Below, in pieces: positions 22,240 to 29,154 of a DNA stretch of 64,000 bases. Positions within the stretch are counted from its first letter, which is position 1, and each line of letters starts with the position of its first letter. Made by a program: the position numbers and the translations under genes. Origin of the DNA: a virus; IMG/VR virus record IMGVR_UViG_3300050821_003619, positions 45,251 through 109,250 of that record; one strand, written 5' to 3'. A model generated the notes under the pieces. The model was given only the letters and a program-made list of their open reading frames with translations, was not told where the DNA came from and searched no databases.

Positions 22240-22998
22240 CTACAATACACCAGAACCGATCAAAATGCCAATAGCTAATACTGGGGGAGCAATTTTAGCC
22301 ACAGTCTTCGCCCCGGATATAAAGCGTTGCCATCTGGACGGCTTGACCACCCGCTTGTAATCAGCAATAGTCTTGTTGGCACCGGTTAAAGTGTCCTTGC
22401 ATTGATTTAAGTCGTTGGTAAGACTAGAGATATTGCCATTTTGTAGGTCAACGATCTGCTTCTCATCCTGAAAATTGGCCGTTTCGGTGTCTAACTGTAC
22501 CTTTGTAATAGCCACTTTTTGGGCCTGAGGCGTTGTCAGAGCGATAGTTGAGTCAGGGGAGGCAGTTACTGGCCCAAAGGCTGGGTCAGAGGCGTATAAC
22601 GCATCTAATGCGTTTTTGACCTGAATAACCGAAGCATTGGGCTGTAAACCGGTCTGAACTACCGGTGGAGGGGGAGCCGTAGCTCTACGGGCCACCTGAG
22701 CTTCAAGGTCGGCTATTTTAGCGTTAGCCTGCTGACGCTCTGCTGAATCCTGAGCTAGCTGCTGCCTAAAGGCGTCTAGTTGTGCCGTATATGCGGCTTG
22801 TTGAGTCTGTGCCTTGTCGAGCAAGGTGTTGAAGCCTTTGAGGGCCATGTAGCCACCGGCACATGCCATGCCGATGACCAGAACAAGAACTGCGAGCACG
22901 CCATAGGACAAAGTTAAAGTTCTATGAGCCAAGCTCGCAAATTCTCCGTGAAGGTCACTCAGTAGTTGGCTACTGCTTACTTGTGTTGGTTCCGCCAT
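22240..22998 (-). CDS. Membrane protein with long coiled coil
   Basis: The protein has 252 residues. A short polar N-terminus precedes a transmembrane helix (about 31-55, LSYGVLAVLVLVIGMACAGGYMAL). A coiled coil of about 60 residues (LLDKAQTQQAAYTAQLDAFRQQL..., QANAKIADLEAQVARR) and a Pro-rich spacer follow, then a second coiled coil. The C-terminus is basic and then hydrophobic (RWQRFISGAKTVAKIAPPVLAIGILIG). Topology resembles spanin-like or envelope-spanning proteins, but the double-anchored form is unusual. It overlaps the protease gene by 29 bases. Confidence 0.55.
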   Translation of the reverse strand: MAEPTQVSSSQLLSDLHGEFASLAHRTLTLSYGVLAVLVLVIGMACAGGYMALKGFNTLLDKAQTQQAAYTAQLDAFRQQLAQDSAERQQANAKIADLEAQVARRATAPPPPVVQTGLQPNASVIQVKNALDALYASDPAFGPVTASPDSTIALTTPQAQKVAITKVQLDTETANFQDEKQIVDLQNGNISSLTNDLNQCKDTLTGANKTIADYKRVVKPSRWQRFISGAKTVAKIAPPVLAIGILIGSGVL

Positions 22999-23692
22999 CT
23001 TGAGTCTCCGATGGATTAAAAGTACGTGCTACGTCTAAAGTTTTTTGTGTGAAATTAAGAATAAACCCTGCGGACTGGTGAACATTACGATGCCAGAACC
23101 ATAGAAACTTTTCTACTGATTCGGTTCTGTACGTCATCACAGCTACAATCTGATTTTGAGAGTTGTATACCGCCGAACCACTGTCACCTGCTATTGATAG
23201 AATAGTGTAGTAGCCAAGATGGGCATCCTGATCAACATCACTTACTGGGTCACCCTCTAGAAATTTTCCTTGCTTTAATGTGCAGGGAAAACCTCCTCCA
23301 CCACAACCGTAAATATACACTGCTTCTCCAGCAGATAAATCTTTGGGGTCAGCCTGTACAACAGCTAGGTTTCTAAACGGTGCTTCTGCTAGAACAACGA
23401 TCATATGGTCTCGACCGTCGCCTGTAGCAGCGATTACTTGGTATTTATGAACTGAAAAATCAATAGTAATATGATCAGCTATACGGTCATCTTCTGCACA
23501 ATGGCTGGCTGTGAGAAAAGCAGCCGGTCCAATAGCGGTTGCTGTACAGGAGTCTACTGGTTCACCGTCTTTATCTAAAAATGAAATAAGATGTGAGGCT
23601 CTTTGCTGAGCGGTTACGGGCGTATTCTTGGTACATCCGAGGGAGAAGAGAAGGGCCACCGACAATAACGCAGTGGCGATGCGCTGGTGCAT
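22970..23692 (-). CDS. Secreted trypsin-like serine protease, probable lipoprotein
   Basis: The protein has 240 residues. The N-terminal MHQRIATALLSVALLFSLGC ends in a lipobox-like Cys at 20. The S1 catalytic triad is visible: FLTASHC (His64), GRDHMIVVL (Asp95), and AGDSGSAVY (Ser171 in GDSGS). Four or more further Cys (SC, CGGGGFPC) suggest disulfides. Proteases of this fold outside the cytoplasm are rare on phages; possible targets are envelope proteins or superinfection receptors. A promoter may lie in the 70 bases upstream, after the terminator at 23766. Confidence 0.8.
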   Translation of the reverse strand: MHQRIATALLSVALLFSLGCTKNTPVTAQQRASHLISFLDKDGEPVDSCTATAIGPAAFLTASHCAEDDRIADHITIDFSVHKYQVIAATGDGRDHMIVVLAEAPFRNLAVVQADPKDLSAGEAVYIYGCGGGGFPCTLKQGKFLEGDPVSDVDQDAHLGYYTILSIAGDSGSAVYNSQNQIVAVMTYRTESVEKFLWFWHRNVHQSAGFILNFTQKTLDVARTFNPSETQDGGTNTSKQ

Positions 23693-23765
23693 TGGAGTTT
23701 CCTACAGGGCACATATTAAACTGGTACTCATTTTGAGCACCCCTGTTCCAGTTTGCAACAAAAAT

Positions 23766-23796
23766 GCCCACCCAGTTTCCTGAACTGTGGGTGGGC
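23766..23796 (-). terminator. Intrinsic terminator of the dNMP-kinase operon
   Basis: Leftward, GCCCACCCACAG and CTGGGTGGGC-type arms (plus strand GCCCACCCAG 23766-23775 and CTGTGGGTGGGC 23785-23796, one bulged base) are followed by ATTTTTGTTG. It ends the transcript of 23829-26603 and isolates the protease gene. Confidence 0.75.
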
Positions 23797-23828
23797 GTAT
23801 TGGCAGGCTATTTTTTTATGGACGTTTC

Positions 23829-24551
23829 TCAGGATGCCAAGCTATCAAATAACTTTACAGCTTTTGCTTTGAATTCTTCCAACGTAGAGTAGTTCTTCAA
23901 AATAGCTCCCCAGTCCCAATCGGGAACATCGGCCAGAGCTAATTCTGAAGCATGGACTCCAGCACTACCACTAAGAGAAGGCAGATTATTGCGATCCACC
24001 CTGATAGAGTACCCATGTTTTTCTACGAACTCCTTCTCATTGGGAAAACGCATATCAGAAATCAGAGCTACTTGCGGTTGCTCTTTAGAGATAATCTCAG
24101 CCAAACGATCTACCCAATAATTTGGATTAACATTGCGGCGGAATTCTGTGCCCCACCATTGCAAGAGTGTACGTTGTTTACCTAGAGGACACAATGGGTC
24201 ATCCATCGGTGCATCCGGTTCAAATACCACCCACTCTGGCAGCTTAATGAAGTTGCCGTTCTCTTGGTAGAATTCCATCTCTGGATTACACAAGCGATCC
24301 ATACCACCAGCATTAAGCGCAGCAGCAGTGACTTCTTCTTTGAGTGCGCGAGCGAATGAGTATGCTCGCGCATCGTAGAATGGACCTTTGTAATCACTTG
24401 AGAGATGGCCGGGATATTGACTTCCCCTGCGTTCAACTATAGTAGCTACGGCAGTGTCTTTACCTGAGCGAGCCCTATGTCCGAACCCGAGGATCAATGA
24501 CTTAATCTCTGGTTCAACCTTGGCTTTGGGGCGAAGGGGTTCAGGAAGCAT
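23829..24551 (-). CDS. Deoxynucleoside monophosphate kinase
   Basis: The protein has 240 residues. LILGFGHRARSGKDT (about 19-33) is the P-loop of phage dNMP kinases. LLQWWGTEFRR, NPNYWVDRL, ISDMRFPNE and VHASELAL are the family's conserved substrate and lid segments (T4 gp1-like). It phosphorylates dNMPs from host DNA breakdown and the HD enzyme's neighbourhood, feeding phage replication. It starts in a TAATG overlap with the previous small gene. Confidence 0.88.
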   Translation of the reverse strand: MLPEPLRPKAKVEPEIKSLILGFGHRARSGKDTAVATIVERRGSQYPGHLSSDYKGPFYDARAYSFARALKEEVTAAALNAGGMDRLCNPEMEFYQENGNFIKLPEWVVFEPDAPMDDPLCPLGKQRTLLQWWGTEFRRNVNPNYWVDRLAEIISKEQPQVALISDMRFPNEKEFVEKHGYSIRVDRNNLPSLSGSAGVHASELALADVPDWDWGAILKNYSTLEEFKAKAVKLFDSLAS

Positions 24552-24715
24552 TATTGCTTTCTCCCTGAGCGTTGTTTACGCAGTGACACCTCAGCTTCTT
24601 CTTTGGTCAATCCATGGTTACCGGCACGAAACAACGTTACGCCGGGGATAACAACTTCTCCGACACCGTAGGTACCGTCTGCATACTGACGAAAAACCAG
24701 TTCTACCTGAGTCAT
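24551..24715 (-). CDS. Small hypothetical protein
   Basis: The protein has 54 residues (MTQVELVFRQYADGTYGVGE..., SLRKQRSGRKQ), starting behind GGAGACCAA. The beta-rich middle (GVGEVVIPGVTLFRAG) is followed by a basic tail. Both ends overlap neighbours, so it is part of the same operon. Confidence 0.6.
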   Translation of the reverse strand: MTQVELVFRQYADGTYGVGEVVIPGVTLFRAGNHGLTKEEAEVSLRKQRSGRKQ

Positions 24716-25134
24716 TTGGTCTCCTGTCTATCTACTGTTACAAGATTGTCCCATGCATAATTACTAAGCATTTTACGGATGACTTCTCCCTCAGCTTGCG
24801 TGAAGGTTGCTACATCCTTATGCGCTCCCACACGAGCGCTGCCCTTTTCGGTCTTAAGCGCGTATTGATGCGCCAACAAGGAACCGGCGAGGGTAAAAGC
24901 TGTGTAGAAGATTCCGGCACCAATGGCAGGCAGTACACCTAATTTACCTGACAGGATGCCCATAAAGGCTCCTACAGCGAAAATCTGGGATACGAACCAT
25001 ACGCCATTGGAAAAGAAACCAGCGACGAGGTGCTTTGATAATGAGCCACTATTACGTGCGCGAGACACGAACGTAAAAGCAAAGTTTTGGGCGATCAAAA
25101 TGACCGCCCACATGAACCACATTTTTTCTGACAT
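24712..25134 (-). CDS. Multi-pass membrane protein
   Basis: The protein has 140 residues with about three transmembrane segments (MWFMWAVILIAQNFAFTFV; SNGVWFVSQIFAVGAFMGIL; VLPAIGAGIFYTAFTLAGSLLA) and a cytoplasmic polar C-terminus (about 90-140). Proteins of this type are conserved in many phages without a known role. It is in an operon with the metallophosphoesterase and dNMP kinase. Confidence 0.6.
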   Translation of the reverse strand: MSEKMWFMWAVILIAQNFAFTFVSRARNSGSLSKHLVAGFFSNGVWFVSQIFAVGAFMGILSGKLGVLPAIGAGIFYTAFTLAGSLLAHQYALKTEKGSARVGAHKDVATFTQAEGEVIRKMLSNYAWDNLVTVDRQETK

Positions 25135-25154
25135 GAGTCTGAGTCAATCTCCTG

Positions 25155-26603
25155 TTAAATGCGACCGAACTTCTCTTCATACTCAACTGCGAACTGAGCA
25201 TATCCATTGGGTTCCTCACGTTGAACGTGTGTACAATCAATGAAGTATTGCCAAGTCTGAATCTGCTTGTCCGATACACCGAATAACCACTGACCGGCTG
25301 GAATTACTTCTAGCCCCCAGTTAACGCCTAGTTCGTTCTGCCCATTGAGACTTCCGTTAGATAGAAGCCGAGGGAAAGAGACGGGGACGTGTATGTCACC
25401 GATGACGAAGCGGTCAAAGGTAGCTCCCTCCAATCCCGCATGGGCACGATAGGTTGGAGAATCAAACAAGGCTCGTGTGTGATTGATGAACGACGAGATA
25501 CTCTTTGCTTGAGCTTCTGGGCTGTTTTTGTAGCCCACTTCCATACCGTGGTTAAATCCATAACGATGTCCTCTGATGTTCTCAAATATGAACGGGCTCA
25601 TTGTGTCATGGACTGTGATTCCCTTGTGCCCTTTGAATTTATCAATGAGCATCTGGTAGATCAGCCAGTCAAACGTGCGCTGAGCTTGCAGCTTCGTAGG
25701 CATTTTGTGATCTTCCATCATTCGCATATGGTTTCCCACGCTGAACAACAGAACGATCTCTTCGATGACCCCTTCGTCAATCAAGGTCAAAAGGTCCTCG
25801 ATAACGAAGCGAAGCATGTGATACGAGAAGTGAATCTGAGGAGCAATGAAAAGCGCGTTGCTCTTTGGGGCATCGTGCAAATCCCCGTTACCAATGTCTC
25901 CCAGAATAGGCACATATAGACGCTTAATCGGGTACATTGCACGGTGAAGAGCCAGAATCTTCTTGGCCTTCTGCACTGTGTATCCCATACGGTTCCCAGC
26001 AATCTGCAAATCAAATTCAGGAAACCCGCTGGTATCGGCAGTTCTGATTACGTCACCGAAGTGGGTGTCAGAGATAACAAATACCGCATCTTCTGAGTGG
26101 GTAGACTTCACTGGAGGCTGAGCCTGAGGTTTCTGTGCTCTTACCAATGTGACCGGGGACTTAAAATCTCCCATGGCCTGTGTAAAGTCCTTAATGTTCT
26201 TTAGCAGGTCTTCCCATCCAGCATGGTTAGCGGAAAGATGCTCACGCATTGCTTTCTCAGCTTCCAACTGTTTACGAAGTCTAGCGATCTGGCGAGTCAG
26301 GGTAGCGTTTTGCTGCAAAACATAGCTCTGCAGGTTACCTGACGTATCGCCTATGGCAAACTGCGTTACTGCCTTGTCTTCTGCTTTGTCAGGTGCCGCT
26401 TGTAGTCTGTTTGCGACCTTTACTAATTTTTGTTCTTGAATGTAGCGTTGAATCTTTGTGGCACTTGTCGATCCGCATGAGAGATGTTCACGTAATCCAT
26501 CTCTGGTCAGTTCTTCTCCCTCAGCTTCTATCGACTGGGCGTACGGTAGGGCTTTTTTAAGCAACTCTAACTCGTGCGCCGATAGCTCAACTTTCGGCAT
26601 CAT
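25155..26603 (-). CDS. Calcineurin-like metallophosphoesterase with N-terminal HTH and coiled coil
   Basis: The protein has 482 residues. The C-terminal 300 residues hold the metal site in order: VISDTHFGD (Asp179, His181), PILGDIGNGD (Asp236), SVGNHMRM (Asn291, His292), GFNHG and VIGDIHVP. The N-terminal 70 residues (LTRDGLREHLSCGSTSATKIQRYIQEQKLV) have a winged-helix or HTH look, then a coiled coil (LTRQIARLRKQLEAEKAMREHL). The combination suggests a phosphoesterase acting on nucleic acids, but substrate is unknown. It has its own promoter and a palindrome just upstream. Confidence 0.85.
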   Translation of the reverse strand: MMPKVELSAHELELLKKALPYAQSIEAEGEELTRDGLREHLSCGSTSATKIQRYIQEQKLVKVANRLQAAPDKAEDKAVTQFAIGDTSGNLQSYVLQQNATLTRQIARLRKQLEAEKAMREHLSANHAGWEDLLKNIKDFTQAMGDFKSPVTLVRAQKPQAQPPVKSTHSEDAVFVISDTHFGDVIRTADTSGFPEFDLQIAGNRMGYTVQKAKKILALHRAMYPIKRLYVPILGDIGNGDLHDAPKSNALFIAPQIHFSYHMLRFVIEDLLTLIDEGVIEEIVLLFSVGNHMRMMEDHKMPTKLQAQRTFDWLIYQMLIDKFKGHKGITVHDTMSPFIFENIRGHRYGFNHGMEVGYKNSPEAQAKSISSFINHTRALFDSPTYRAHAGLEGATFDRFVIGDIHVPVSFPRLLSNGSLNGQNELGVNWGLEVIPAGQWLFGVSDKQIQTWQYFIDCTHVQREEPNGYAQFAVEYEEKFGRI

Positions 26604-26620
26604 TCACCTTTTTTGGAAAT

Positions 26621-26674
26621 CCTCTAAGAATTTAGAGGTAAAATTATGGTAACACGGGTTCGCTGAAAAGTCAA
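26621..26674 (-). promoter_or_regulatory. Sigma70-like promoter with overlapping palindrome, upstream of the metallophosphoesterase
   Basis: On the minus strand TTGACT (26674-26669), a 17-base spacer and TACCAT (26651-26646) form a good promoter. At the expected start site lies CCTCTAAATTCTTAGAGG (26638-26621), a perfect 7-base inverted repeat. It could be an operator or a 5' hairpin. The ribosome site AAAAAAGGTGA follows. Confidence 0.65.
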
Positions 26675-26675
26675 G

Positions 26676-26876
26676 CTAATTCTTAGGCGCAGGGCAGGTT
26701 GTACCTGAGTACGGCTGTCCATCATAGGTATATGTGCAGTGCTTTACTCGCATTTCATATCCTATAACGGCACCTGCTGCCGCACCTACCACTAAACCGG
26801 TAACTACCGGGTGGCGTCTGATTGTCGCGCATCCTGTCAAGGAGAGACAAAGGATGGCTACTAGTATCTTTTTCAT
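26676..26876 (-). CDS. Small lipoprotein with glycine-zipper
   Basis: The protein has 66 residues. MKKILVAILCLSLTGC is a lipobox (LTGC). The mature part begins ATIRRHPVVTGLVVGAAAGAVIGYEM, a glycine-rich helix of the glycine-zipper type. The C-terminus has two Cys (KHC, TTC). Together with the membrane proteins at 26873 and 27192 this could be the outer-membrane half of a spanin pair, but o-spanins are usually Pro-rich. That is inference. Confidence 0.6.
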   Translation of the reverse strand: MKKILVAILCLSLTGCATIRRHPVVTGLVVGAAAGAVIGYEMRVKHCTYTYDGQPYSGTTCPAPKN

Positions 26877-27190
26877 TGTTGATCCTGAGGAGGCACCGGA
26901 GCAGCGGCGTCTCGGGTTGGGGCTCCCTTAATTGCTGAGGCCACTTTCTTAGCTTGGTTTGCAGCGTATGCAGATTGGCCGGTAGCCACCCACGTAGCGG
27001 CTCCACCAAGATCAGGAAGGTGCCCTGTGCGAATAACGAGGTAGGTTATCCAGAAAGAAGCGATTACGATGCTAAAAGCTCCGGCATAGCGGCTGTAGGA
27101 ACCTACACCATCTTCTGACAGAGCTTCTTTTATGTGCTGCGGTAAAATAGAGAAGAGCTTGCTTAGCAGCAACTTAAACTTGTTGATCAT
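26873..27190 (-). CDS. Holin-like membrane protein
   Basis: The protein has 105 residues. An N-terminal amphipathic helix is followed by a membrane segment (about 37-56, FSIVIASFWITYLVI) and a second hydrophobic stretch (LGGAATWVATGQSAYAANQA). The C-terminus is polar and Pro/Gln-rich. Similar proteins with FWITYLVIRTG are annotated as holin-like in other phages. Its place in a small-membrane-protein cluster supports a lysis role but does not prove it. Confidence 0.5.
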   Translation of the reverse strand: MINKFKLLLSKLFSILPQHIKEALSEDGVGSYSRYAGAFSIVIASFWITYLVIRTGHLPDLGGAATWVATGQSAYAANQAKKVASAIKGAPTRDAAAPVPPQDQQ

Positions 27191-27191
27191 T

Positions 27192-27491
27192 TTACTTTTC
27201 CAGTCGTCCCATCAACGTACGCTGGTCGAGGTGCATATCACTGAGGGTTTTTGCTACGTCTTGTAGCACTGTCACTGTTGCTTGTGTATTTGCTTCAATG
27301 TGGGTGAGATGGTTAGTTCTTTGTGTTTGTAGTTCATCTTTCAAAACTAATAATTGATTCTTAGCTTCAACCCATTCTTTCTTAACTTTTCTAAAAGGCC
27401 ACAATAGGGCACCTCCTACTACGCCCACGACAGCGGACACAATAAGTTTATCCGCTATCACCTCCACAAACGATGCTGGCATAAAAAACAT
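27192..27491 (-). CDS. Membrane protein with periplasmic coiled coil, spanin-like
   Basis: The protein has 99 residues. A membrane helix near the N-terminus (VSAVVGVVGGALLWPF) precedes a charged coiled coil (KKEWVEAKNQLLVLKDELQTQ..., ANTQATVTVLQDVAKTL). The one-helix plus coiled-coil layout suits an inner-membrane spanin or a structural tether. With its lipoprotein neighbour it could form an envelope bridge. This is inference. Confidence 0.5.
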   Translation of the reverse strand: MFFMPASFVEVIADKLIVSAVVGVVGGALLWPFRKVKKEWVEAKNQLLVLKDELQTQRTNHLTHIEANTQATVTVLQDVAKTLSDMHLDQRTLMGRLEK

Positions 27492-27501
27492 CTTTCTTTT
27501 A

Positions 27502-29070
27502 TTAATTTTGAAACACTAGCAAATAATTTACTTTGTTTGTACCTGTACCAGTTACAGTTAAGGTAGTGTTAGTCACTACAAAACTCACACCGGCACCGGT
27601 TGGGTCTTGTACAAAAGCTATCGGAGGAGATGTGTTGGATGTGTTCTTAAACGTGTACGTTGCTGTACCGCCTGATAAAGTCAGTTGTCCAACAAAATCA
27701 GTGTTACCCGGAGCAGAAGCTGCTGTATGTGTTAGTCGTAAAGCCTGCCCCAAAATCAGTGGTCCCTGTAATTCTGTATAAGAACTGTCTTGAGCTACTG
27801 ATTGAACAAAAATAGCACGGTCTCTATGGTCGGTTCCGTAGTCATTTATGTAGACACCAGCTATCCCATCAGGATACCGCGCAGCATTCTGCACACCTTC
27901 TACGTATATGTTAGCTCCAGATATACCAGATGTTGCCGAGCTATCATTATGTGATTTAAAATACGCTCCCACTAACCAACTTGCCGGTGAAGTAGTAGAG
28001 TTTGCCATTTCACAACGCAAAACAGATGCTGTGTACGGTCCTCCAACTACTGAACCAGAACTTGCTCTAAATGTCGTTAATCGTAGGGCATTTACTCCAT
28101 ATTGATTAGGATATGTGAGTTGATTAGTGTTCCCAAGATATAGCTCAAATGAAGCAGTGCTTATTTCAGAGTCAGGGGAACCAAACATAGTAGGTGCCCC
28201 ATATAAATCTAGCTCGCCTTGTATACCCGCTATGCCCTTATGACTAGAAGTATCGGCAGAGGGAGTTTGCGTGGTAAAATACATCGCTCTGTCTTGGTTA
28301 TTCTGGTCTGTGCCACTCCCTGTGGTATGAAAAATTGTAAATGCAGCATTCTTACCGTATAAAGGAGTTTGACCGGTATCATTGATGCCGACTTTGTTAT
28401 AAAACACTACAGTAGCATTTTGTGTTCCAGCTACTAGGGTCTCTATACCCATCAACGCACGCCAAGCATTGTTCTGATCCTGAAACCACCAAAATGGATT
28501 GTTTCCATTCCCTGTTGGTGCTGCACTTACTGCGCCGGGTGGAGCAGTTTGAGCAGTATTAGGAGAAAGTATTCTATTGCTAGTTGCCCCTGAGGTAATC
28601 TGGCTTTGAACCCAAGCCGTAGTAGCTATGGACGTAGAATTGTCAGATGACAACACCGTAGGTGCCGTGGGCGTACCAGTCAACGCAGGTGAAGCAAGAG
28701 TTGCAAAATTCTGTCCTTTAACAAATGCTGTAGTAGCAATAAGTGTTGAAGAGTCAGACAGTGTAGGGGTAGGTGCAGTAGGTGTACCAGTTAGTGCCGG
28801 TGAAGCTAAGGGAGCCGCCCCTGTAATCTGAGCAACTACATAGTCTCCGGCAGAAGATACAACTGTACCAAAACGACCAAATACGCTATTAACTGCTCCT
28901 GTGCCTGCTCCTCCAGAATATCCTTGTCCTTTTACCCAAGCTGTGGTGGCAACTTGTGTAGAGTTGTCGGATAAAGGGGGAGACTGTGGTAAAGCTGTGC
29001 TGCTCAAGTCTGAAATAGTTTGTGGTATAGTTACAACAGTTACGTCACCATTGCGAAAAACTTGGCTCAC
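27502..29070 (-). CDS. Tail fibre or receptor-binding protein with repeats
   Basis: The protein has 522 residues and starts at GTG. The first half has three SDxSTxIATTAWVxxQ units spaced by ASPALTGTPTAPT, a known phage fibre repeat. The second half (from about 170) is a beta-rich domain with NNPFWWFQDQNNAWRALMG, many Gly/Ser/Thr and no recognisable enzyme motif. A C-terminal beta-sandwich-like end (TFKNTSNTSPPIAFV...YLLVFQN) follows. It probably binds a host surface structure. Confidence 0.7.
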   Translation of the reverse strand: MSQVFRNGDVTVVTIPQTISDLSSTALPQSPPLSDNSTQVATTAWVKGQGYSGGAGTGAVNSVFGRFGTVVSSAGDYVVAQITGAAPLASPALTGTPTAPTPTLSDSSTLIATTAFVKGQNFATLASPALTGTPTAPTVLSSDNSTSIATTAWVQSQITSGATSNRILSPNTAQTAPPGAVSAAPTGNGNNPFWWFQDQNNAWRALMGIETLVAGTQNATVVFYNKVGINDTGQTPLYGKNAAFTIFHTTGSGTDQNNQDRAMYFTTQTPSADTSSHKGIAGIQGELDLYGAPTMFGSPDSEISTASFELYLGNTNQLTYPNQYGVNALRLTTFRASSGSVVGGPYTASVLRCEMANSTTSPASWLVGAYFKSHNDSSATSGISGANIYVEGVQNAARYPDGIAGVYINDYGTDHRDRAIFVQSVAQDSSYTELQGPLILGQALRLTHTAASAPGNTDFVGQLTLSGGTATYTFKNTSNTSPPIAFVQDPTGAGVSFVVTNTTLTVTGTGTNKVNYLLVFQN

Positions 29071-29107
29071 AAAGATTTCTTTCCGAATCTAAAAATGTGT
29101 AACTAGA

Positions 29108-29138
29108 CCTAACCCAATGAAGTTTCCACTGGGTTAGG
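29108..29138 (-). terminator. Hairpin between two fibre genes
   Basis: CCTAACCCA and TGGGTTAGG form a nine-pair stem around a 13-base loop. On the minus strand it is followed by TCTAGTTACACATTTTTAG, so the T-run is not directly adjacent. It is a possible attenuator rather than a strong terminator. Confidence 0.4.
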
Positions 29139-29154
29139 ACTTGAAAATAGAGGA

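Noticed and set aside
25389-25919. A 176-codon plus-strand frame inside the metallophosphoesterase
   Set aside because: It covers the metal-binding core of a clear enzyme on the other strand and has no start signal.
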